Below, piece by piece: positions 9,997 through 21,322 of a stretch of 64,000 bases of DNA. The stretch covers positions 1,055,106-1,119,105 of the forward strand of contig JAJEKB010021795.1 in NCBI GenBank assembly GCA_022393335.1, written 5' to 3'. The DNA comes from Macrotrachela quadricornifera. Its lineage: Eukaryota > Rotifera > Eurotatoria > Philodinida > Philodinidae. Numbering within the stretch: position 1 is the first letter of the stretch; every line of letters begins with the position of its first letter. A program made the translations under genes and the position numbers. The notes under the pieces were generated by a model. That model saw nothing but the letters and a program-made list of their open reading frames with translations. It searched no databases and was not told where the DNA came from.

Positions 9997-12900
9997 ATGT
10001 CTGCAAAAATCTTCCTTCGACGATTGACAGATATGTCAACATTCAATACACTTCAAGATAAATTATCTCATCTTAATAACACCTATTTGGTATGTATCAA
10101 GTCATAACTAAAACGTATTTTCATGTTTATGAGTATTGATTAATAAATATTTATTTACTTTATAGTTAAATTCATGTGATACAAATGTATCTCGATGTAT
10201 TGATATTATTGAACTAAGTGCACGTGTTCAACGAGAACTTTTCAAACTTCTCAATCTTGTTTCAGCTGAAGGCAAGTATTAATATAAGATAATAGAAACA
10301 TTATGCTAAATGTTTGTATACCTATCATATGATCGCAAGAAACCTATATGTGTCTGTGTACATAAGAAGCATTAAAAGCCAAAAAAGGATGAATTAAAGC
10401 TGGATTTTTGCATCTTAAATTTTTCTTTTTTTTTAATAAAAACAACAACATAATACGATATAACCCAAGGCTAAATTGATCACATATCATGCATGGAAGA
10501 ATTTTCTTATTTCTATGTTATAATTAGAGTTTCTAATGATTATTATGTAAGGAAACATCATAGAACAGTTAGAATAATAAAGAAGTATATACTTTAACAT
10601 ATGTTTATATTCTGAAAATTTGACATATTAATTAATTCGATTGAGTTTTGTTAGTTAATAAATTTATCATATTATTTTTTAGAAAAATTTCTATGAATTT
10701 ATTCAACTTCGTGCATCATCCAAATATTTTTATTTCAAAGTCTAATTAACTATATCTATTTTTCTTTTGATTGAACTAAACAAAAAGTTAGGTTTTGCAA
10801 CTATATATTAAAGAAGATAGACAATTAAACTAATGAGTTTGAAGGCTATTGTAGATATAAGCAAACAAACTAAATAACAAGTCAATCTATCCTAAAGGCA
10901 TTTAAAAAAGAGATAAACATAGATAGTAATAGTTTTAGCACGCGATCCAAAATGAATAGTAGCGTGTAGCACTATTAATTTTTGCTTGAATCGCAAAGGT
11001 CTATAGTGAATCGCACTCATATTTCTATCATGCTACATATATATTTAGTAATGATAGTTTACTAGTAGACATTTGTCCTGAACATCATCTTATACAAGCA
11101 TTAGAGATTAGTAAGGCATGCTATTCTTCTTTTTTTTTTCTTCTTGTCTGTCATCTTCCATCTCGTTCCATTTTCTCTCATCCATAATTAAGCAAAGACG
11201 ACAATTTTGTTCGATGCATGCGCCCATGTTCATTCTTCTTATCTTTACTAACACACGACCAACCACTCATTCATGTTCTTTCTTCTATCCTTCATTTTAT
11301 TGTCGTTCCCGTGTATATTTCCTGGCTTGAGGCTAGATGTTAAACTTTTCTATGACTAAAGTTACGTTTTTTCTTCATTTCAATGATCAATGCCATCTAA
11401 CATATAAATAACAGATTTTTTTTTTATCAAGAAAGAAGAGAAAAAAAACCTAATAATAACGACAAGTTTGTTACACATGGTCAAATCTATTCTTTCTATT
11501 TGAGCGTATATGCAGTTATTCGTATTTCCTATCAATACTAGCATTATCAAAAAAAAGAAAAAAACAAAGGACTAGTAATTCAAACAGTATTTCTTATGTG
11601 CGTTTTTCATCATCATCATCTTGAGAAATCCATGTTACAAATGACATAAAGGTGTGGAGAATGTCATTGGTTAATAGAAGAAAAGAAAAGCAAGAAAATG
11701 ATGTAGAAGTAACAGTAATAGTAATGATGAGAATGAGTAGCAAATGTCTTTTTCTCTTTTTTTCTTGTTTGACACATATACATGCATAGAATTTTGACGA
11801 GTGCATTCAAGTGAACGTCCGATTGAACTTTTTTCTCTTGTAAAAAAGAACGAGAGAATAAGGTATATATAATTATTAATGAAGTTTGGATTAGCAAAAA
11901 AAAAAAAAGAATTCATAGATATATTATTGAAATTTTAGTCTCTGAAGCAAAGTAACAAATAATAAAGTGAACTATCTAAATAGGTTTGAGTTAAAAGAAC
12001 TATCCAAAAAGAAAGAAATCAATTTTCTGCTCTTGTGAACATCTTTCTTTTTGTCGTTGTTGTTGTTATATATGGAACGAACAATGTTCTTATCTTGAAA
12101 ATTTTCATTTCTCTCTTCTTCTTCTTCTTCTTTTTTCTTTTCATCCTATCCTAGTTCATCTTCTTGTCTTTCCGCTATCCTTGCTTCTCTAATTGAAACT
12201 CTCAAAAGCTCGATCGAGCTATGTCGTAGTAAGAAAAAAGAAAAAAATCTCATCATAATTGTTCAACCATCGTGCATGATGTGTAAAAGAAGAAAAGAAA
12301 AAAAAAAGAAAAAAGTCGGTTTATTCTTTCTTTTTTTTTTTGGCATCGTCGTCAAATGGAAAAGCTTTCTTCCGAGTGTCGGGCTTTCTCTCTCTCTTTA
12401 CTATTATGTGCTCACTATTTCTATCGTTTGTTCACCCGCTCGCACGGTTTTTCCGAATGCGACAATAGAAAAAGATGGATAGAAACGTTCATTTCTATTC
12501 TATCTTTATTCTCTTACATATAACTACACACATACACACAAACACATATAGACATCTTGCGCGAAATGGCTGATATACTTTGTGCATTGTTTGATTTGTT
12601 CTGTATTACAAGCACCAGGTGATATCAGCTTCTGTCGGCGGGGAATAACAACAACAACAAAAAAATTCTTTTCTTTTTTTTTTTATTGAATCATTATTTT
12701 TTATCCAATAGGTGGTGTCTATGGTGGAGCATCAACAATAAGAGCACGTCTTTTACCATTTCTTAGTGTTGAAGCATCATATCTTAATGGTTTATTGAGT
12801 AATACTGGTTCGGATTTATATCCATTGGCATGGTGGCGTTATCCATATGCACATCTTCGTACTGAATCAGAATTTAATACATTGGCAATTGAATATGAAG

Positions 12901-14536
12901 GCAATTTAAATGAACTTGAATTAGATTTACGTCATGCCAATGTTGATAATGCTCGGCTTGAAGCCGAGTAATTGTTTTTTCTTTTATTCTTTAATATATT
13001 TTTAATATGAAGAGAGTAAATTTTTTGTTTTAGGTTGGAAGAAACTCGAGCAGAATTAATTGATGAACGAGCTAAATCAACAGGTGAAAAGATGTTTATG
13101 GAAGGTGAATTAGCTAATTTACGAACAAGGTAAATTTTATAATCAGTATATAATGAAAAATGAATTTTTGTTTTTTTGAATAGATTAAGTGATACAGAAT
13201 TTCGTCTTTCACTTGAACGTTTTAAACCACGATCAACTGTTATTGGAGATTATGAACGAGAAATTCGTCGTTTACGTGATGATATTGAATTAGCACAAAT
13301 ACGTTCACGAGCTCGTTCACGTTCTCCTTCACCTGTTCGAAAGTAAAAAAAATTTTTAATATTCTCTAAAACAAAAAATTTATTTTAGTTATGTTCGACG
13401 ACGTTCATTATCACCAATTCGTCCATTAATTTCATCAATATCAACGGATAATTCTTTACAAAAACTTCGTGAAGATACATTAATACAACGTTTTAATGAT
13501 TTATATGCACGAGAACGTCTTGATGCTATGGATATATTACGAACAATATCAGATGATTATGATATGAATCGACGTATTTGTTTTACTGTTATTCAAGTAA
13601 TCAGTTGTTTCTTTTTTTCTTTTAATATTTATTAAATGATAATTTAAATTTAGGAAGCATTTTCAATAGCAAAACGTCGTTTTAGTGAATGGAAATTACG
13701 TCTTCGTTCACAATTTGCTATAACACATACAGGTTCCAATTCACTTGAAGACGTTGTTCAAGATTATATTAATCGAAATGTTGATTATTTCGAATTACCA
13801 ACAGTTGTAGCCGTAAGAATTTTTATTTTTAAACAATATATTTATTATAATTAAAAAAAACAAAACACATTTAGGAAATATCCGATAATTTATATCGTAA
13901 TTCTCGATTAAGTCTTCCACTTGGTGCTACTTATTCAATGCTTAGTACATATATACGAGAATCAGCTCGTGTTGCTTGGCATATGACATGTCTTGCATAT
14001 CCATTAGATATAGCATATGGAAGTGATGCTGAAGTTTTTGATGAAACAAAGTAAATTTAGATTTATTTTAATGATATAAAATTGAATAAAAAAAAAAAAT
14101 TTGTTTAGATATCGACGAAGTTTTGATTCCGAATATTCATCACCACTTGTTGATCATCATGTATGGCCAGCATTAATGCAAGGAACACGTATTATTGTTA
14201 AAGTATTTTATTTTAATATATAAATAAAGTTAAAAATAAAAAAACGTATTTTTTAATTTAAGGGAGAAGCATGTACAAAACGAGGTGCTTCATTGGTATA
14301 TATTTAATTTTGAAAATATTCGAATTAATATTTTATTTATGTATAAATATAGAATCGTTCTCGAGCATCAAGTCCAATTCGACGAGGATATACAAGTCCA
14401 GTGCGAAGTCGATCGGTTAGTCCTATTCGTCGATCTCGTGTAACAAGTCCAGTAACATTTTCACCTATTTATCGTAATAATAAAATATTTATTTTTTTAT
14501 TTTTTAATAATTCTTATTTATTTAGGTTATTATTAA
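9997..14536 (+). CDS. SPATA18: Mitochondria-eating protein homologue (SPATA18/MIEAP)
   Basis: Twelve exons: 9997-10089, 10166-10271, 12712-12967, 13034-13129, 13184-13342, 13389-13596, 13654-13812, 13875-14050, 14109-14202, 14263-14295, 14353-14473 and 14526-14536. They join in frame to 503 residues, close to the vertebrate length of about 540. The N-terminal region (about 1-90) contains LQDKL, a CIDIIE helix and RARLLPFL. A coiled coil follows (about 110-230), then an SRSPSP basic stretch. The MIEAP C-terminal domain (about 255-460) shows AFSIAKRRFSEWKLRLR, then LDIAYGSDAEVFDETKYRRS and HVWPALM, then an SR-rich tail. The protein acts at mitochondria in quality control in vertebrates. Intron 2 is 2.4 kb and must start with GC (AG|GCAAGT). 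The last small exon is the least certain; reading through would instead add about 65 hydrophobic residues. Confidence 0.9.
10272..12711 (+). other. Long GC-AG intron of SPATA18
   Basis: The intron runs from donor GCAAGT to acceptor TCCAATAG. It is about 40 times longer than the other introns of this gene, is T/A-rich and contains several pyrimidine tracts, including a CTT microsatellite near 12115-12131. Frames at 11118-11330, 11594-11916 and 12276-12482 are low-complexity and were not accepted as genes. Nothing else was recognised. Confidence 0.6.
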
Positions 14537-14701
14537 AATACAAAGTACAAAACAATAGAGACATTATTTTTTCACTTAGACTAATCATAATTGCACGCTT
14601 GTTTCATATCCATTTTTTCCTTTTTTTTTTAATTCCAAAAAAAAGAACTTGCATGCATTTATACATTTGATATAGTTTTTTATTAATAAATATATATAAA
14701 A

Positions 14702-16358
14702 TTAATATATACGTTCTTCATAAATAGCATCTATTTTTGATGCTGCATCAAATGTTAATGATGAATCATTTTCTACTAATGATTTTTTAAGTAAAGGAAC
14801 TTCTTGTTCAAAAATATTTTTATTATTTAATGCTTTATTTTGTAATTGTTCAGATGGTGTTAAATTTCCTAATTGAATATTCATTTTATTCATCCGTTCA
14901 CATTTATGCGTATGTTCAGTTAATAATTTTTCTTTTATTTTTAAATTTTTTGTTATTTCATCATTATTTTGATTCGATGGAAATCGATCAATTAATTTTG
15001 TATAATTTTTTATTAATGCTAAAATTATTTCTTGTACATATGTTATCATAAATCGATGAGCAAATTCAAAAGCATTTTCATGATTTGGTAATACAAATGG
15101 ATGTGATTGATGACGATAATAAATAGGACGAAAATTTCTTTCATGATCATATATAATTATTGCTGCTATATTATTATATACATCACAATAATTTGGTGCT
15201 GAAAAAACACTTATAAGAACAGGAAATTTTGATATTGAACCATTTTTATAAAAAATTAAACCATTTGGTACAACTTCATGTGCACGTATAATAGATAAAA
15301 GACGATTTTCAATAAGAAAATTTTCACATATTTTATAATTAAAAAAAAATGAACAATTTCGTGTATTATTAAATATCCATGAAGGTGTTTGGGAATCATT
15401 AAATTGTTTATGTGGATCAGACCACATTAAATCACATAGAGAACCTTCAGCTGGTATTTCTTGAAAACGATTTAATTTTAATATATCATTAAGAGTTTTA
15501 AAATAAGGTGATATACCACCATGCATACATAAAAATCTTTCATCAATTAATGCACATAATGGTAAATAATTAAATAATATTAATGATTCATACCATAGAT
15601 CAAGTGAATATTTAACTTTACATTCTTTTTTATATGTAAATACTTCTGTCATTTGACGTGATTCATGATTACCACGTAATAGAATAAATGATCGAGGATA
15701 AGTTATTTTAAGTGCTAATAATAAAAAAAGACATTCACATGAAAATGAACCACGATCAACATAATCACCAAGAAATACATATGATTGTTTATCTAATGAA
15801 CCACCTAATTGAAATATTGTTAAAAGATCATAATATTGTCCATGAATATCTCCAACAATAGTACAACCATGTGGAAGACAAATTATATTTGGTTCTTGAT
15901 GAAAAATTGCTTTAGCTTGAGATATTAATTGACGCCATGTTGATTCATCAAGACGACCTTTTAGAAAAACAAGATTTTATATTGAATAATAAAAAACAAA
16001 AAAATATTAGACTAATACCTTCATTTTTGAAATGATGAACAAGAAGATCAATATTTGGTTTTCCTCCATTATGATAATCAAATAATTCATCAACACGAAG
16101 TTTATGTACAATAGGATATGGAACATTTTTACATATACGATCATAATATGGTCCACTAAGTGAAGCAATCTAAAATAAGAGTTATAAGAAAAAAAACTAA
16201 AATAATATAATATGAAGACTAACTAATTGATTTTGTTGATGTCTTAATTCATCTAAACTTTGACTACGTGGTAAACCATATTGTTGAACATTTCTTTGTT
16301 GTCTCAATGGTTGAACATTATCATATGGATTAAAATTCCATCGATTATTTGAATTCAT
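14702..16358 (-). CDS. Divergent calcineurin A (PP2B) catalytic subunit
   Basis: Exons 16358-16224, 16169-16019 and 15957-14702 give 513 residues (calcineurin A is about 520). A Ca2+-dependent Ser/Thr phosphatase. All metal and active-site motifs are present: GDIHG 131-135, GDYVDRG 159-165, RGNHE 190-194, MHGG with His241, and RAHE with His322. The SAPNYCDVYNN loop and SHPFVLPN match PP2B rather than PP1/PP2A. Residues about 365-385 fit the calcineurin B-binding helix. The last 17 residues (TFDAASKIDAIYEERIY) align with the PP2B autoinhibitory segment, and NLTPSEQ aligns with the LTPxG region before it. The expected basic calmodulin-binding helix is poorly conserved. It converges with SPATA18, their stop codons being 165 bp apart. 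Confidence 0.88.
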
Positions 16359-16958
16359 TTTTTTTATTTAATCAGATAAAAATAACTATAACGAGAGAGA
16401 GAGTGAATCAATACTCTATTATTAAATGAGTATGATACGCTTAAATGCATCCTTATATATATATATATATACGTCATTATCAAATGAGTCGTGTTTTTTT
16501 ATGAATAATAAACTGATACTATCACCTTGAAAATGTCATCAAATACGTACTTAAATAATATGTTTATTATCTAGTATTTTAATTACAATTTTATCATTTC
16601 ATTTTCTCTTTATATAATTAAAATTTTATAATGTATGAATAGTTTTTTTTAGATAATCTTATATAAATGATTCATAATGATAATTAATCAAAAATATAGA
16701 AGTAACTATCTTTATAATGTATCATTTAAATATATCATAGTATAATGACATCTGATTTTATAGATATTCATCAAACATTTTCTTTTTGTTTGAAAATATT
16801 TAAATTAATATGTTTAAAATTTTGATTATATTAATAAAAACATTTAGTAAATTATTCATTATATATTCAGTGACATCTGTTTACTTGTTGTTTAGAAGCA
16901 ATGATTATTAAATATTGTTCTATGGTAGATATCTTCCTAATCTTATATTTTCGATAAA
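16359..16958. promoter_or_regulatory. Intergenic region between divergent calcineurin and CIBAR1 genes
   Basis: About 600 bp separates two start codons pointing outward, so it should hold both promoters. A GA-rich tract (about 16392-16402) and a TA microsatellite (16453-16471) lie near the calcineurin side. No specific motif can be assigned. Confidence 0.4.
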
Positions 16959-18305
16959 ATGTTTTCAATTAAGTAAATAATACTATAAAATTTCTGCAAA
17001 TATTTCAAATAATTATGTGATTATTTAGTAGTGATACAAATGATACAAAATTTATATTAGATCGTATAAATCAAGTTGAAAAATATTTAGGAAATATATG
17101 TGTACAATTTAGTAAAATTTGTCGTAAAGAAGCACGAACACGTGATTGTAATGATGAACTTGTTCAAAATATGTTTGAATTTGCTGATCGAGAACGAATG
17201 AATTCATCATTAAAACATAGTCTTCAACAATATGCTAGTTATTTATCAGCTGTTGAAGATTATCGTAATACACTTGTATGTTTTAAATATATCTAATAAA
17301 ATAATTTTTTCTTTTTTAAATTTCGAAAAAAATATAGATTACACGTATTGAAACACAAATACTTAATCCACTTGCTAAATATGGTGAAATAATAAAAATT
17401 AAAAGAGTAAATTTAGATTTTATTATTATGAAATTTTGAAGAAAATAAATCAATCTTTTATTTTTGTTTTAGCAAGCAGTACAAAAAGCTATTAATGCAC
17501 GAGATAAAGATGTTCAACGACAACGTAAATTCGAACAAACATCAAATCGTCGTTCGGCAAATCGTGATACTCTTGTTGCTATGCAGGTTAATGCAGAATA
17601 TGCACAAACAGAATCAACACGTGCACATAAAATTGTACAAGATGAAATTTATAAATTTGAAGAAATGAAACTTACAGATATTAAAGTATAGAATATTTTC
17701 GTCTCATTATATTATAATATAATGTCATTTACTTAAATATTTAGAAATATTTGACTGATTTTGCATTAATTAATGTAGCATTTCATGCTCGTGCTATGGA
17801 AATGTATACACATGCACATAAACAATTATTAAATATTGATATTGCTCATGATTTAGAGGTTATTTAATAGCGATAAAAAAAAATTTCTTTTTATTAATTA
17901 AATAAAATTTTTTAGGAATTTCGTACAAGTGCACCATTTTATCATCTTCATTCATCTCAACGAAGTGCTAGTGAATCAAATCTTAATAATTCAAGTTTAA
18001 GAACAACAACTAATCTAAATAATGGTCGTACAAATTCAATGAGTATTGTAACAAATAATCGTCGTGATACTGAATATGATTCACGTTACAATGTACCAAT
18101 GAATATTAATCCTAATAGAGGCGATTCAATAGAACAAGAGAATAATCGAAAGCCACAATATCCACGAACTAATTTATTTATTACAAATCCTACCAATCAA
18201 CAATCATCAAAACAAGGAACAAATGGTGATAATAATAAAAAAAAATCGACAGAGTATGAAACTACAGATTCATCTTCGTCCGGTTCGAATGATTCAGAGG
18301 ATTAG
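16959..18305 (+). CDS. CIBAR1: CBY1-interacting BAR-domain protein (CIBAR1/FAM92 homologue)
   Basis: Six exons: 16959-16972, 17029-17275, 17338-17406, 17473-17685, 17745-17858 and 17916-18305, giving 348 residues. The first exon encodes only four codons plus two bases. It was chosen because its donor (AA|GTAAAT) and the 56-bp intron restore frame exactly where the frame otherwise meets a stop. Residues about 5-220 are the FAM92-type BAR domain: INQVEKYLGNICVQFSKICRK, then LNPLAKYGEIIKIKR, AINARDKDVQRQRKFEQ and FHARAMEMYTHA. The C-terminal 130 residues are Asn/Ser-rich and disordered, longer than in vertebrates. Family members bend membrane at the ciliary base with Chibby. Confidence 0.85.
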
Positions 18306-18811
18306 TATGATAAATTTTATTGTGAACATCTATTTATCCGAGTATTTATTTAATGTCAGAAAATCTTTTTTTTTTTTGTTTTAATTAAAATTATTGTTAT
18401 TTTTATGTAATTTGCAATAATCTTTTGTGCAAAGAAATATGAAGAAAATTTTATTAATAAATATTGATTCACTTTTTTATCAAAAACTATAAAAACAGTT
18501 AAAGATGTTAGCGTCAACAGTTATTGCATGGTTGCCGCTAACGTTTTTCTTTCTTTCGTTTCCTTTGCATAGCCTATGTGAGGTCCGATGTGTCCTCATA
18601 TATATATATGTCCTTCTCTTGTTTTCTCTCTCTCTCTCTCTTTCATTAGTTCAGCTATATAAACAAGTATTTTCCTCAGTTTTTTCTCAATTGCTCGTTT
18701 TTGTTGTTGGAATTACCCGTTTATCATCAATAAAGTTAAATTCATCATTTTCGAAGTGATATTATTATTTTCTTTATATCTATTTACAAGTTAAGGTAGG
18801 ATTATTAAGGC
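18306..18811. other. Non-coding spacer
   Basis: Contains the 3' UTR of the BAR-domain gene and a CT microsatellite near 18626-18642. The frame at 18505-18759 is built on this tract and is not accepted. Confidence 0.4.
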
Positions 18812-19075
18812 AACAAATTAAATGGACAGTATTTTATTATGAATGATCAGTAAAATTTGATCAGTATTAAATATGAATTGTCAGTAAAAAATTTTAAGTA
18901 TCAGTATTTAATTGAATGATCAGTAACTATTGTTTTTGGTCAGTTAAATAATTATTTGATCAGTAAATTAACAGTTTGTTCAGTATTAAAATTGAAATAT
19001 CAGTAATTAATCCAGTTTGATCATTTAAAATTATATTTGATCATTTAATAGATAGCATTTGATTAGTAACCAGTT
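18812..19075. repeat. Degenerate short-repeat array (TGATCAGTAAAATT-like)
   Basis: About a dozen copies of a (T/A)GATCAGTA(A/T) or TCAGTAAA word occur in 260 bp, spaced roughly 18-30 bp, mostly in one orientation. The same word (TTGTCAGTAAAATT) forms the inverted repeat at the scaffold gap 600 bp downstream. It may be a transposon sub-terminal region or a diverged satellite. Confidence 0.6.
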
Positions 19076-19386
19076 CTTTTTTTTCGATGAAAATATTGTG
19101 GTTATGTGTTGGATTCATATGCATAAAAAAGTAATAAAAAAGATAGAACCAATGGTAGATAAATCAGAGCAACAAGATTCAGTGGATGATATTAAATCAT
19201 TATAACTAGCACAAAGTGAACGAACATTCACAAACACTTCAAAATTATTTATTAAAAAAATGGCTTAAAACCCAGCCCAATTTCATAGAATACTTCCAGA
19301 CGGACTGACTGGCATCACACAACCGATAGTATAGAGGCATTCGGCATTTAATACCAAGTACCAATAATGGTTTAGAAACGACAAAC

Positions 19387-19518
19387 AGAGTTATTAAATT
19401 TTGATTTTACTGACAATGTAGTGGTTATTTCAGACATTTATTTCGAATATNNNNNNNNNNTTGTCAGTAAAATTAAATTGTTATGCTCATTTTCCTTGTT
19501 CATATTAGAGTTATTAAA
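19387..19518. mobile_element. Small insertion with 12-bp flanking duplication, spanning the assembly gap
   Basis: AGAGTTATTAAA occurs at 19387-19398 and again at 19507-19518, exactly where the transposase reading frame would be continuous if one copy and the intervening 108 bases were removed. The insert has ATTTTACTGACAA at 19404-19416 and its perfect reverse complement at 19461-19473, directly abutting the N run (19451-19460). The true insert may be longer than shown. Confidence 0.65.
19451..19460. other. Assembly gap (10 N)
   Basis: Ten undetermined bases; the real distance is unknown. It sits inside an inverted repeat, which would explain the break. Confidence 0.98.
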
Positions 19519-20374
19519 GCTGAAAATACATTGAGAGAATGCCTGCCATTATCAAGATTTGAAGTATTAGCATTCGAAATTGTCGAAAAATAGTCAAAGT
19601 CATATGAAAGAGGTTTAAGGAAGTACAATACTAAGCAAACAATTTCATTGGATTTATGGACCAGCGGATATCAATGGATAACATTAAACAAATCAGTACT
19701 TTCGATTGAACATGATAACAATATTGAATACTTTATACCTGCTGGAGATGAAACTAAAATTACAAACACCGATATCGATGTGATGAAGAAATGAAATGGT
19801 ATACTTTTGATCAATATAAAACACGAGCATTCAATACTTGGTCTGTTACGTTACCAATGGATCAATCAAATGGTTAGATGGTATTTGTAATTGTCCAGCA
19901 TTTTTCAAAAAGTTTATGTGTAAAATATGTGGTTCGTATGGCAATTAGATTAAATTATTGTAAACCATCAGTTGCTGCTAAAAATGTTCCGACTGATCAA
20001 TTAAATACAAGCCGATTATTAACATCACTAGCAGAGCCACTACAGATCTTAGTTTTTTATTGATTCCTTCTTGCTTGTAAACACTTAGTGGGTAGGGGAT
20101 TTGGATGAAAGAGAAAGCTAACAAAAGAAGCTTTGAAACGATTCTAAATTTCACATCTATTTTTTGTATATAACGAACATAATTCTTTTAGAATATTAGC
20201 AGATTGTAATGGATGCTCTATGATAAAAGCATTCTAATTTATCCATCAGTTTTAAAGATAATAAATCTTCAACTTGCGCCATTTATAATAAATAAATATT
20301 AATTATTCTTTTAATTGTTTTTTTTAAATATTTAACGAATGTTAGTTTATTTATAAATGTTTTTTTTCTGATTA

Positions 20375-21322
20375 ATGTCGAACTTATTAGATACATATAT
20401 CGATAATGAAATACATATAGATTATGAAATATTTCTTTCTGTACAATTTTGGTTATGTCTTATTTCAAATATTTTATCCATAATATGTTGTTTTTTTGTT
20501 TTATTTTATCTTTTATTTGATCGAAATCTTCGTAATACACTTAATAATCATATTATTATTGTTATACTTTTTATATGTTTACTGTATGAACTAATTGATA
20601 TTCCATTTGTTCTTTACAATTATTATTTTGATATATCTTGGCAAACATCAGGGATTTTCTATAGATTTTGGTCATTTATTGATATTGGACTTTATACAAC
20701 TCAATTAATTATTTTTGCCTGGGCTACTATCGAAAGACATATACTTGTATTTCATGATCAATGGATATTAAGAGAGAGAAAACGTTTTTATATTCATTAT
20801 CTTCCTATAATTATATTAATTATCTATTGTCTTCTTTGGTATTCTATTATTATTTTATTACCATCTTGTTGTAATATAGATCATCTATCAGAATCTAATG
20901 AAATTCGTTATCCTTGTATGTTGAATAATCGAAATATTAAATATTTCGAACTTATATGTCATCATGTTATTCCATCATTGATTATTATTATCTTTAGCAT
21001 GGCTCTTTTAATTCGTGCTCGACGACAAAAAATTCATTTTAATCAATCAGTCCATCAAATAAAACAACAAAATATGATATTTCAAATATTGATTATTACG
21101 ATCCTTTATTGTTTATCTTATGGTCCATGGGCACTTATATTAATCTTTTTTCAATTTACTTGTCTCGAAAATCTTGGATTAATCTTGATGCCTTATGCAC
21201 ATTTTTTCTCTTATTATTTTATATTTCTTTTACCTTTTGTTTGTTGTGCATCATTACCTGAAATTCAATTGAAACTGAAGAATTTATTCTGTCGGCAACG
21301 ACAACAATCACAAAGGCTTTGA
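20375..21322 (+). CDS. Orphan rhodopsin-like seven-transmembrane receptor
   Basis: An intronless frame of 315 residues with seven hydrophobic segments at about 25-50, 59-82, 98-120, 142-165, 191-213, 231-256 and 266-292. After TM3 the motif is ERH (ATIERHILVF), standing where most class A receptors have DRY. TM6 has a CLSYGPWAL stretch in place of CWxP. TM7 lacks a clear NPxxY. The C-terminal tail is short and basic with Cys (LFCRQRQQ), a possible palmitoylation site. Such intronless divergent receptors form large families in rotifers; ligand and G-protein are unknown. The upstream 230 bp are T-rich non-coding sequence after the transposase relic. Confidence 0.8.
   Translation: MSNLLDTYIDNEIHIDYEIFLSVQFWLCLISNILSIICCFFVLFYLLFDRNLRNTLNNHIIIVILFICLLYELIDIPFVLYNYYFDISWQTSGIFYRFWSFIDIGLYTTQLIIFAWATIERHILVFHDQWILRERKRFYIHYLPIIILIIYCLLWYSIIILLPSCCNIDHLSESNEIRYPCMLNNRNIKYFELICHHVIPSLIIIIFSMALLIRARRQKIHFNQSVHQIKQQNMIFQILIITILYCLSYGPWALILIFFQFTCLENLGLILMPYAHFFSYYFIFLLPFVCCASLPEIQLKLKNLFCRQRQQSQRL

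Larger units (their letters stand above)
19198..20142 (+). pseudogene. Decayed SWIM-domain (MULE-type) transposase C-terminal half
   Basis: Fragments in shifting frames follow the order of a MULE transposase tail: KKWLKTQPNFIEYFQTDW, then PSTNNGLETTNRVIK (the conserved N-N-G-x-E-x-x-N motif). After an insertion comes AENTLRECLPLSRFEVLAFE. Next is TISLDLWTSGYQWITLNKS, a W-[YTFD]QY..AFNTWSVTLP stretch, and the SWIM zinc motif ICNCPAFFKKFMCK. After one more frameshift come MAIRLNYCKPSVAAKNVPT and a basic G-R-G-x-K-K-tail. At least two in-frame stops and two frameshifts are present. The 61-codon frame at 19878-20063 is one piece of it. Known MULE proteins combine FLYWCH, transposase and SWIM domains, so this and the 5.5-5.9 kb relic may be of related families. 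Confidence 0.75.

Noticed and set aside
11594..11916. Three overlapping minus-strand frames in the SPATA18 intron
   Set aside because: Runs of Lys, Phe and Leu from A/T tracts; no domain, no splice context.
14401..14670. Read-through C terminus of SPATA18 adding about 65 residues
   Set aside because: The extension is Phe/Leu/Ile-rich; a GTAATA donor and TTTATTTAG acceptor give a compact end consistent with the family's SR-rich tail.
18505..18759. 84-codon frame with a hydrophobic start
   Set aside because: Built on a CT microsatellite and T-runs; no supporting features.
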